From assembly GCA_020853025.1 (NCBI GenBank), contig JADYZP010000044.1:1-64000 (forward strand): DNA of 64,000 nt. The letters are read 5' to 3'. The stretch comes from Burkholderiales bacterium (lineage in GTDB: Bacteria > Pseudomonadota > Gammaproteobacteria > Burkholderiales > Casimicrobiaceae). The notes under the pieces are model-generated. The model did no database searches, was not told the DNA's origin, and saw nothing but the letters and a program-made list of their open reading frames with translations. Position 1 is the stretch's first letter; every line of letters starts with the position of its first letter. The translations under genes were made by a program, and so were the position numbers. Below, piece after piece: positions 16,960 to 24,521 of the stretch.

Positions 16960-16981
16960 ACTGCCCGGAAGAGGAAGTTCG

Positions 16982-17458
16982 ATGATGACCGAAGCCGCAA
17001 CCTTGGAGTCGCCTGCCGATCGTGGCGCTCGTGCCGGCTGGAACCGCTGCGCCGATGTTCTTTCGCGGCTGATCGGCGATTTTATTCTCGCGCTGGCCGC
17101 GAGGTTCGCCATCGCGGGCATTTTCTTCATGTCCGGCCGCACCAAGGTCGACGGACTGCTGACGCTGACGCCGAGTACGTTCGCGCTGTTTCGCGAGGAG
17201 TACAAGGTGCCGCTGATCGCGCCGGAAGTTGCCGCGCATCTCGCCGCGTATTCCGAGCACCTGTTCCCGCTGCTGCTGGCAGTGGGACTGTTCACCCGCC
17301 TGTCGGCGCTGGCATTGCTCGGGATGACGGCCGTGATACAGCTGTTCGTGTATCCGGATGCCTGGCCGACGCATCTGTCCTGGGCGGCGCTGCTGCTCTA
17401 CCTCGCCGGACGCGGCGGCGGCGCGCTTTCGCTGGACCGCTTCCTCGGATTGAAGTAG
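16982..17458 (+). CDS. DoxX family membrane protein
   Basis: A 158-residue inner-membrane protein with four predicted spans, the first being FILALAARFAIAGIFFMSG, followed by a conserved R-x-K segment (SGRTKVDG). DoxX members are often found at the end of bufferin operons and are suspected to work in membrane redox reactions. A strong GAGGAAG site precedes ATG 16982, 22 bases after bufC. The gene is the last in the operon. Confidence 0.85.
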   Translation: MMTEAATLESPADRGARAGWNRCADVLSRLIGDFILALAARFAIAGIFFMSGRTKVDGLLTLTPSTFALFREEYKVPLIAPEVAAHLAAYSEHLFPLLLAVGLFTRLSALALLGMTAVIQLFVYPDAWPTHLSWAALLLYLAGRGGGALSLDRFLGLK

Positions 17459-17585
17459 GCCGCTCGCCATGGGCGCGGTCTCCACGCTGCCGCGCCGGTC
17501 TTCGCACAACGCGTTCTGGTTCGGCTGGCGTGCCCCGCATCCGGACACCGAAGTGGCGCGCGTCGATTTCAGGGATTGCCGGAGA

Positions 17586-18033
17586 TCAGGCGGCCCGCGC
17601 CTCGCGCGCCTCCTCGTAGGTGCGACCGTCGCGAATGTTGTAGATGCGCCGGAAGGTCGGGATGATTTTTTCGTCGTGGGTGACCACGATGATCGCGGTC
17701 CCGAAGCGCTGCGCCATTTCGTTCAGGATGCGGATCACGGTCAGCGCCCGCTCGCTGTCGAGAGGCGCTGTCGGCTCGTCGGCGAGGATGATCGGCGACC
17801 TTCCAGCCGTTGTCGTAGATCGCCTCGCCGGCGAGCGCCATGCGGCCCGACGTGGGCTCGATGACCGCGCCCAGCCATTTGAGCAGCGTACTCTTGCCCG
17901 AGCCGCTGGGGCCGATCAGCCCGACGACCTCGCCGGGTTGCACGACCATGTCGACACCCTTCAGTGCGTCCACAGCCGCGTCGCCGGTGGCGTAGCGCTT
18001 GGTCAGGCCGGTGATTTCGATCGCCGGTTGCAT
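17586..18033 (-). pseudogene. ABC transporter ATPase with internal deletion (MacB/LolD type)
   Basis: The N-terminal part (MQPAIEITGLTKRYATGDAA, Walker [10 protein letters not shown], up to IYDNGWKV) is that of a MacB/LolD-type ATPase. After WKV the sequence jumps, in another frame, to the Walker B region (PIILADEPTAPLDSERA, adjacent H-loop IIVVTHDEK, and end RTYEEAREA). About 80 residues covering the Q-loop and the LSGGQ signature are missing at about 17800-17810. An enzyme without Q-loop and signature cannot work. It belongs to the broken efflux operon with the permease upstream. Confidence 0.82.
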
Positions 18034-19229
18034 CTAGCCGCCGATCGCCGTCGCCGGGTCCACGCGCGAGGCCGCGCCAATGGCGACGACGCTCGCCAGC
18101 GCGCAGATCGCCAGCACCAGCGCGGCGCCGAGCATGGCGTCGCCCGGAAGCAGCAGCACGTACTTGGGAAAGATCGGCGCCCACAGCGTGGCGACGGTCT
18201 TGCCGACGATGAAGCCGATGGCGCCCAGGCCGAGCGCCTGCTGCAGGATCATGCCGGCGATGGTGCGGTTGCGGGCGCCGATCAGTTTGAGCACGGCGAT
18301 TTCGCGCACCTTGTTCAACGTCATCGTGTAGATGATGAACGCGACGATGGCGGCGCTGACCACTGCGAGGATGACCAGGAACATGAAGATCTGGCGGGCC
18401 CCGAGGTGGCGATCAGCTTGGCGACCAGGATTTCGTCCATGTTTGCCCGCGTGTACGCCTCCAGGTGTTTCCAGCGTCGGATTTCGCCCGCCACCACCGC
18501 TTCGTCGGCGTGCGGCGCCAGCCGCAGCATGACGACGTTCACGGTGCGGCTGCTGGCCTGGCCGGCCTGCACCGCCTCGAGCAGTCCCGGCACGCCGGGG
18601 CGGTTGAACGCCGGATTGGCAGCGGTGCGTGCGCGCTCGTTCACCAGCGCATCGTTGTCCTTGAGGAACTGCACTTCCTGCGCATCCTGCAGCGGCACGA
18701 AGACCATGGGATCGCCTCCCGAGGACACCATGCGGCGGGTCAGCCCGACAACCGTGTACTCGTGCCGGCGTATGCGGATCCGTTCGCCCAGCCGGAACCC
18801 TGTCCGGACATCGGCGATCGCCTCGTAGTGCGAGCGCGTAATCGGGCGTCCCGCGACGAGGTAGCCGGGCTCGCCGGGGTGCCCGGGCTCGAAGCCGACC
18901 AGCATCACGCGCACCTCGGCACCTACGTGCGCGATCTGCATGGTCAGATAGGTGACGTTGCCGGCCTCGACCACGCCCCGCACTCCGAGCAGCGACCGGT
19001 AGGCGTCGTCGCGCCCGTTCGACGGCTCGGCGTAGGGACCGAGCGTGTCGCGCTGCACGACCCACAGATCGGCGCCGACGTTGCTTAGCAGCACGCGCCC
19101 GTCGTCCATCAGTCCGCGATAGATGCCCGCCATCGACAGCGTGACGCCGATGAGCAGTCCGAGCCCCACGCCGGTGAAGACGAACTTGCCCCAGCCGTTG
19201 AGGATGTCGCGGCCGGCAAGATTGATCAT
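18034..19229 (-). pseudogene. frameshifted FtsX-like ABC permease
   Basis: The first frame (MINLAGRDILNGWGKFVFTG onwards, with the periplasmic MacB_PCD-like domain) runs to a point near 18400. The rest (RQIFMFLVILAVVSAAIVAF, then EIAVLKLIGARNRTIAGMIL and the final membrane spans) lies in another frame. One extra G at the C-run 18399-18402 on the plus strand would restore a single 398-residue permease. Either a real decay mutation or a homopolymer sequencing error is possible. Its neighbours carry internal deletions, which favours decay. Confidence 0.8.
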
Positions 19230-19656
19230 GGGTTGGCGCGGACGATGGCAGCGACGACCTTGACCTTGTCGTCGGGTCGCAGCTCCTTTTCGCTGTGCAC
19301 GACGACCTCGTTGCCGGGAACCAGTCCGTCGAGGATCTGGCTGCGGCCGTCCAGCGTGGTGATGCCGATCCGGACCGGACGGAAGACGGCGCGCCCGTCG
19401 GTGAGCTGCCAGACGCCATCCAGTCGATTCAGCCGCTTGACCGCCGCCGCCGGCACCGACGTCGCATTAGGCAACTCGGCGGTACGGATCGTCACCTCGA
19501 CCAAGTCGCCCACGGAAACGTTTTCCGGCCTCGCCGCGAAGCCGACATTGACGATTCGCTCCTCGGTCCCTGCGTCATTGCCAGCCAGCCGAGCAGCAGC
19601 GCGCCGGCGATGCCGGCTGTGATCAGCAGGGCCTTGCGGCCAAGACGCAGCGTCAC
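19226..19656 (-). pseudogene. membrane-fusion adaptor (HlyD/MacA type) with large internal deletion
   Basis: The start (GTG 19656, overlapping the TetR stop) encodes a membrane anchor TLRLGRKALLITAGIAGALL. Shortly after WLAMTQG the frame breaks at about 19568, and the sequence resumes in another frame with the C-terminal barrel of an adaptor (ERIVNVGFAARPENVSVGDL, then GVWQLTDGRAVFRPVRIGI and ELRPDDKVKVV). The hairpin, lipoyl and most of the barrel domain are absent, so about 200 residues are lost. It is followed by the frameshifted permease. Confidence 0.8.
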
Positions 19657-20294
19657 GGCTTTCTCCGCCCGCGATAGCCATGGAGGAGCAAGCGGAACAT
19701 TTGCCGGGCGCGTCGCGTCATCGCGGCCTCGTCGCCGGCGAGCGCGGACTGAATCACCAGGCCCTGCACGGCGCCGATGAACAGTATGGGGGCGAGGGTG
19801 GAATCGAGGTCGGAGGGAAGCTCGCCTGCGGCCTTGGCCTGGGTGAAGAGCAATGTCAGGCGTTTGCTGTAGGCCGCGACCATCGTGCCCACTTCGACAC
19901 GCACCGGCGAGTCGCCCGGGTACTGCAGTTCGTGGAAGAGGACGCGGGGAACGCCGGGGTTGGCGGCGACGAACGCAACATGCGCGAGGAATGCACGCTC
20001 GATTTTGCCCAGCGGCGAATCGCCCTTCGCCACCGCCGCATCGAGCGCAGCGACGAGCGCTTCCCGCACCCACGCGAAAACCGCGAGCCAGATCGCCTCC
20101 TTATCCGGGAAGTGCCGGAAGAGGGCGCCCTGCGTGACGCCGATTCGATCGGCGATCGCCTGGGTGGTGATCGAATCCGGGCCGCACTCGCGGGCCAGCG
20201 ACAGCACGGCGGCAACGATTTCGCGCTGCCGCTCGTCCGTTTTGAGGCGGTGGCGGAGGCGGGGCACAGTTCGGGAAGCGGTCGGATTTGCCAT
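19653..20294 (-). CDS. TetR-family repressor of the broken efflux operon
   Basis: A 213-residue regulator with an N-terminal TetR HTH (REIVAAVLSLARECGPDSIT, then IADRIGVTQGALFRHFPDKE) and an all-helical ligand domain. It has no frameshift and appears intact, unlike the genes after it. The stop codon overlaps the GTG start of the adaptor remnant, so it is the first gene of that operon and was presumably its repressor. Three 12-base direct repeats containing ACTCGG cover the start codon and upstream region, a possible operator. Confidence 0.88.
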   Translation of the reverse strand: MANPTASRTVPRLRHRLKTDERQREIVAAVLSLARECGPDSITTQAIADRIGVTQGALFRHFPDKEAIWLAVFAWVREALVAALDAAVAKGDSPLGKIERAFLAHVAFVAANPGVPRVLFHELQYPGDSPVRVEVGTMVAAYSKRLTLLFTQAKAAGELPSDLDSTLAPILFIGAVQGLVIQSALAGDEAAMTRRARQMFRLLLHGYRGRRKP

Positions 20295-20327
20295 GAACTC
20301 GGGGAATGACTCGGGGCATGACTCGGA
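20292..20327 (+). repeat. three tandem 12-bp repeats at the TetR gene start
   Basis: CATGAACTCGGG, GAATGACTCGGG and GCATGACTCGGA follow each other without gap; units two and three differ at two positions. On the minus strand the first unit includes the TetR ATG. The location suits an operator or a slipped duplication. Nearby TACTATCC may be part of the promoter. Confidence 0.5.
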
Positions 20328-20505
20328 GTGAGTAATCGAATACTATCCTAGAGGAGCGATGACGGATTTACAAGCCTGCCGACCCCGAAACCGGCGCCAC
20401 GGTCATGCCTATTGTCGGCGGCACAAAAGCATCGCGTCGCGCCAGAGTGAACTCCACGGCGAGCTTCACCAGCTGGGCCACGCGCCTGAACCAGGTACCT
20501 GCGCC

Positions 20506-20911
20506 TCACGAAGCGCGCACTACAGCTCGATACCCGGCCCATGCAATTGCGACCCACACCAGCGTTCGCAAGCTCATGGCGATAACGGTCCTCATCTCGT
20601 AGGCACCGCCGGAGAGAACATGCACGCCGAACGCTGCGAAGGTCGCCGCCGTCGCTGCGGCGATCAGGAACGAAAGCCACACCGCCCCACCGCTGTCGCG
20701 CCCACAGCCCGGCACCGGCGACGACGTAGGCAAATCCGGCGAGGAAATTGAACCAGACTACGAACGGGACATAGCTGCCCGCGGCGGCCCGCGCCGCGTC
20801 ATCGCCGAACAGGATCGTGCCGCCTTCCTTGATCGTCAGCAGGCCAAACCCGACGGCGACCAGAGAAGCGGCCCAGATCCAAAATCCGCGTGGTCGATTG
20901 AGCGCTGCCAT
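20506..20911 (-). pseudogene. four-span membrane protein split by a one-base frameshift
   Basis: The N-terminal part from ATG 20911 (behind GAGGAG) encodes FWIWAASLVAVGFGLLTIKE and WFNFLAGFAYVVAGAGLWAR. After that the frame breaks at the C-run 20685-20688, and the other frame continues GGAVWLSFLIAAATAATFAA and VIAMSLRTLVWVAIAWAGYR to a stop at 20506. Joined, it is a roughly 135-residue inner-membrane protein with four spans, resembling small integral proteins of unknown function found near cytochromes. The ATGA-type overlap with the cytochrome remnant upstream shows they formed one operon. Confidence 0.7.
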
Positions 20912-20913
20912 CG

Positions 20914-21105
20914 TCATCTCCTCGCTGCCGGCAGCAGCAGCGGCGAGACGCCGGGCTGGCCGCGAAAAATCGGGTGGCAGGCGACACAACCGCTGGCGAT
21001 TTCGCCCATGAGCACCGCCGCCTCCCTTATGTTGCCCCGATCGGCGGCATCCGCGAGCCGGAGCGCAGCGCCTTCCACGGCGACAGTGCGCCCGAGTCCG
21101 GCGTG
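20914..21105 (-). pseudogene. C-terminal fragment of a cytochrome c'-like protein
   Basis: The end of this frame reads AALRLADAADRGNIREAAVL then MGEIASGCVACHPIFR: a helix followed by a CxxCH heme motif near the C-terminus, as in c'-type cytochromes. Upstream of about 21105 the frame loses similarity, so the first helices are gone. The stop codon overlaps the start region of the adjacent membrane protein. This is a relic of a periplasmic heme protein. Confidence 0.6.
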
Positions 21106-21151
21106 GACGCAGTAAAGACCCTTATGCCGAGAAGCAAAATCAACACCGGCG

Positions 21152-21271
21152 TCACAATCGGCGCTGGCCGAACTGCTTGTTATACATGAACATGTAGATT
21201 TCCTCTCGGTAGCGTCCCAACGTTGAGCGATCGATCGTCGGCAACTGGTTGAAACGGTGGCGATAATCCAT
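21152..21271 (-). pseudogene. short coding-like 5' fragment of an unknown gene
   Basis: ATG 21271 opens a frame with natural codon use for about 36 residues (MDYRHRFNQLPTIDRSTLG then RYREEIYMFMYNKQFGQ) before it ends in unrelated sequence. It looks like the beginning of a truncated gene, but the family is not recognised. A weak AGAAAAG site precedes the ATG. Confidence 0.3.
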
Positions 21272-21377
21272 GCGCTTTTCTGGTCTCGATTTGAACGCCG
21301 CCGCTGACATTTGCCGGTATTCTGCGCATGACGACCGGGACAAGTCGGGCCCGGTCGCTGCTTACTCGGAGGTAGAG

Positions 21378-22814
21378 ATGCCCCGACCTTCCTGGCATCG
21401 GACAAAGATCATTTGCACCCTGGGCCCGGCGACCGATCGACCGGGCGTGTTGAAGCGGCTGATCGGCGCGGGGATGGACGTCGCCCGCTTCAATATGTCG
21501 CACGGCGACCACGCGAGCCACGCCCGTCGGATCCGGCAGGTACGTCAATTGGCGCAACAAGCGGGGCGGTTCGTGGCGGTCCTGGTGGACCTGCCGGGAC
21601 CGAAGTTTCGGCTGGGAGAGCTGCCCGGCGGCGCGCGCGAACTGCATCTGGGCGCGGACGTGGTCCTAGCGCTCGAGGCCGACTCCCCGGACGTGCTACC
21701 GGTCAGGCACCCGGCGTTGCTGCAGGCGTTGCGCGTGGGCGAGTCGGTGTATCTCGCGGACGGTGCGATCAGGCTTGAGGTTAAAACCGTCGGCACGGAG
21801 CGGGTTGTCTGCCAAGTGCTCGCCAGTGGGACGGTCACATCGGGTTCGGGCATCAACGTGCCCGAATCCAGACTCTCGGCGCTCATGCCGACGGACGACG
21901 ACCGCCAGCACCTGGGCTTCGCGCTGGCGCAACAGGCGGAGTGGCTCGGCGTGTCGTTTGTCCAGTCCGCCGATGACCTTATCCGCATCCGGGCACTGCT
22001 ACCGCCTGCCCGGCAGCCCCTGCTGATGGCCAAGATCGAAAAACGCCAGGCTCTGGTCGACCTCGACGCGATCGTGGCAATGGCCGATGGCGTGATGGTG
22101 GCCCGCGGGGATCTGGGGGTGGAGACCGATCTTGCCGAGATACCCCTGGTCCAGAAACGAATCATCGCCTTGGCCAATGCCCAGGCACGCCCGGTGATCA
22201 CCGCCACCCAGATGCTCGAATCCATGGTCACGCGGGAGCAGCCGACGCGCGCCGAGGTGACGGATGTCGCCAATGCCATGCTCGACGGGACGGACGGCGT
22301 GATGCTGTCGGCCGAGACCGCCATCGGACGCTTCCCGGTGGCCGCGGCCGCGATCCTGCAGCGGGTGCTGACGGCCACTGAAACCGAGTATGCCGCGCGC
22401 GTTGCACGTGACCTGCTGCGGGCGAACGAGTCGACCTCGGCGGCAAACCCCATCAGCCTGGTTGCCTGCCAGCTTGCGGCCCGTCTCGACGCCAAGGCCA
22501 TCATCGCCCCTGTCGGGGATATGGCGACCGTGCTGGGGATTGCCCGCTTTCGACCCGCGGCGCCGCTGGTGGTCGTGGCTGACTCCGAGGACTTGTGCCG
22601 CCGTCTGGCGGTGGTCTGGGGCGTGTCGCCGTTGCTGGCCGTGGCGGGGTTTGAATCGCAATCGTGTCTGCGCTTGGCCAGCCACTGGCTGTGCGCGCAA
22701 GGGCTTGCGCAGCCGGGCGATCCCGCCGTCATGTTGTCCACTTCCGGGGCAGCGCAGGGCGCGGCCGATACGCTGCAGGTGGTGCGCCTGGAGGAGCGGC
22801 AATGGCAGGGATGA
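21378..22814 (+). CDS. pyk: pyruvate kinase
   Basis: A 478-residue pyruvate kinase converting phosphoenolpyruvate and ADP to pyruvate and ATP in the cytoplasm. The A-domain start TKIICTLGPAT, the ARFNMSHGD loop, the catalytic Lys in LMAKIEKRQAL, the signature VMVARGDLGVE, and ATQMLESM and DGVMLSAET are all present. ATG 21378 is chosen because GGAGGT lies four bases ahead and the conserved N-terminus follows; a longer frame upstream is open but unlike the family. It is flanked by decayed genes on both sides yet looks fully intact. The phosphoketolase remnant follows. Confidence 0.95.
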   Translation: MPRPSWHRTKIICTLGPATDRPGVLKRLIGAGMDVARFNMSHGDHASHARRIRQVRQLAQQAGRFVAVLVDLPGPKFRLGELPGGARELHLGADVVLALEADSPDVLPVRHPALLQALRVGESVYLADGAIRLEVKTVGTERVVCQVLASGTVTSGSGINVPESRLSALMPTDDDRQHLGFALAQQAEWLGVSFVQSADDLIRIRALLPPARQPLLMAKIEKRQALVDLDAIVAMADGVMVARGDLGVETDLAEIPLVQKRIIALANAQARPVITATQMLESMVTREQPTRAEVTDVANAMLDGTDGVMLSAETAIGRFPVAAAAILQRVLTATETEYAARVARDLLRANESTSAANPISLVACQLAARLDAKAIIAPVGDMATVLGIARFRPAAPLVVVADSEDLCRRLAVVWGVSPLLAVAGFESQSCLRLASHWLCAQGLAQPGDPAVMLSTSGAAQGAADTLQVVRLEERQWQG

Positions 22815-22901
22815 ATACCGCAGAAAACGCATTCGCCACGGGGCCGCACGCAAAGGCCCGGCCGCGATAGACATCACACTCCTACTCGTGTGTCCCCACT
22901 A

Positions 22902-23164
22902 CCCCGATCTACTGATTGCCCGTGTGATCGGCGACGGCGAGGCGGAAACCGAACCACAGGCGGGCTCTTGGCATTCCGGCAATCTCCGCAATCCGATTCG
23001 GTGACGGCGCGGTGCTGCCGCCCCTGCATCTGAACGGCGACAAGATTGCCGGCCCGACAGTGCTCGCGCGGATCCCGCACGTCGAGCTCGAAGCCTTGCT
23101 GGCCGGCCGGCACGGCTTTTTTTCTGCTACGAGGCCTTCATCGACATCGTCGACTCGGGGCGAG
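22902..23164 (+). pseudogene. phosphoketolase remnant with internal deletion and frameshifts
   Basis: Three pieces in frames 1, 2 and 1 are recognisable as phosphoketolase: [17 protein letters not shown] with GSWHSGN (22902-23004); [19 protein letters not shown] with [14 protein letters not shown] (23003-23103); then GRHGFF and [11 protein letters not shown] (to 23164). The last belongs some hundreds of residues further on in the intact protein, so a large internal part is deleted. A one-base shift lies at about 23000, another at the T-run near 23117-23123. The enzyme would have cleaved xylulose-5-phosphate or fructose-6-phosphate to acetyl phosphate. Bases 22815-22901 hold nothing recognisable. 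Confidence 0.75.
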
Positions 23165-23216
23165 CAATTGACGCTTCAGAACATGCCCGTCGCTGTCGAT
23201 CTACCCGACCAGCTGC

Positions 23217-23263
23217 TTGCAAATCCCGCTAAACTCGGTAAAATAGTAACTACATACTTACTA
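23217..23263 (+). promoter_or_regulatory. sigma-70 promoter with palindromic operator for the efflux operon
   Basis: TTGCAA (23217-23222), a 16-base spacer and TAAAAT (23239-23244) form a good promoter in an unusually AT-rich patch. A perfect inverted repeat TAGTAA-N8-TTACTA (23244-23263) overlaps the -10 and start point, the placement expected for a TetR-type repressor. The leader to the adaptor gene is about 210 bases (23264-23476) and has no recognisable coding content. Confidence 0.6.
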
Positions 23264-23476
23264 ATTATGGTTTGACGACCCCATGCTGCGGATATCTCCC
23301 GATCAAGGAGCGGCGACGACGACCGTCGCACCCACACTGGTCCCTGCCGGTTCGGGCAATCAAGTCAGGAGCCGAGGTACCCTCAAGCAAGTACCCACCA
23401 TTCGTCCAACCTGGCTTTTCGACGACGGTCGTTTGCCGATCAGGATCGAAGCGTTGCCCCGAGCGGAAACCCACCA

Positions 23477-24520
23477 ATGAAGACTGCAACCCCCCCCACC
23501 GGCAAGACCCGCTGGATCGTGCTTGCCATCGCCGTCATCGCCGCCATTGCCGCCGGCGGCTTGTTCGTGTTCTGGTTGATGCACGACAGGGGCAATGACA
23601 ACGTGTTGCGCTTGTATGGAAACGTGGACATCCGCGAGGTGGAGCTGGCCTTTCGCCAGCCAGGCCGCATGACGAGCATGGCTTCCGATGAAGGCGATGC
23701 CGTTACCGCCGGCACGGTGATCGCTCGACTCGATGCCACACCCTATCGCGAGAAGTTGGCCGCCGCGGAAGCTGAATTGAGCGTAGCGCAGGCCGAACTG
23801 AACAAGCTGCGCAGTGGTAACCGGCCTCAGGAAATCGCACAGGCAACCGAACGCGTGCGCCGGGCGCAGGCAAGCTCGCGCGAGGCCGAGCGCGACTTCG
23901 GGCGCCAGAGTTCCCTGCTCGAATCGGGAGCGAGCAGCCAACGTACCGTCGACATCGCCCGTGCTGCGCGTGACCGGGCCTCGGCCGATCTGGCATCGGC
24001 CGAGGCCGCTCTGTCACTGGCCAAGGATGGATTTCGCAGGGAGGATATCGCCGCTGGCAAGGCGCGAGTAGCCGCAGCGGCGGCGGCCCTGGCGCAGGCG
24101 CGCACTGCGCTGGCCGACACCGAACTTGTGGCGCCCAGCGACGGCATCGTGATCGCGCGGGTGCGTGAACCGGGCAGCATGGTGGCGAGCAACACGGCCG
24201 TGTACACGCTGAGCCTGCGCGATCCGGTCTATGTGCGCGCCTACGTCAGCGAGCCGGACCTGGGCCGCATCGCGCCAGGGGCGTCGGTGCGCGTACTCAC
24301 CGATTCCTCCGACAAGGTCTATCGTGGCCAGATCGGCTTCATCTCGCCGCGCGCGGAGTTCACCCCGAAGACGGTGGAGACCACCGACTTGCGCACCGAC
24401 CTGGTCTACCGGCTGCGCGTGGTGGTCGCCGATGCCGATGAGGGCCTGCGTCAGGGCATGCCGGTAACGGTCGACGTCGACACCGCCCGCAGCGCTGACA
24501 AAGGCGCGTCAGGGCGTTGA
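23477..24520 (+). CDS. YbhG-like efflux adaptor (HlyD/membrane fusion protein)
   Basis: A 347-residue periplasmic adaptor with one N-terminal membrane anchor (WIVLAIAVIAAIAAGGLFVF), a lipoyl half (LYGNVDIREVELAFRQPGR), a long alpha-hairpin (about 85-205, Ala/Glu-rich, from REKLAAAEAELSVAQAELNK) and the second lipoyl and barrel parts (ADTELVAPSDGIVIARVREP onward). It matches the YbhG family, which links inner-membrane ABC permeases to an outer-membrane channel. It is the first gene of a five-gene operon and ends one base before the ATPase gene. The substrate is not deducible; YbhGFSR systems export hydrophobic drugs and dyes. Confidence 0.9.
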   Translation: MKTATPPTGKTRWIVLAIAVIAAIAAGGLFVFWLMHDRGNDNVLRLYGNVDIREVELAFRQPGRMTSMASDEGDAVTAGTVIARLDATPYREKLAAAEAELSVAQAELNKLRSGNRPQEIAQATERVRRAQASSREAERDFGRQSSLLESGASSQRTVDIARAARDRASADLASAEAALSLAKDGFRREDIAAGKARVAAAAAALAQARTALADTELVAPSDGIVIARVREPGSMVASNTAVYTLSLRDPVYVRAYVSEPDLGRIAPGASVRVLTDSSDKVYRGQIGFISPRAEFTPKTVETTDLRTDLVYRLRVVVADADEGLRQGMPVTVDVDTARSADKGASGR

Positions 24521-24521
24521 A

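Noticed and set aside
23283..23476. remnant of a TetR gene in the leader of the efflux operon
   Set aside because: No frame in the leader shows a helix-turn-helix or TetR-like helices.
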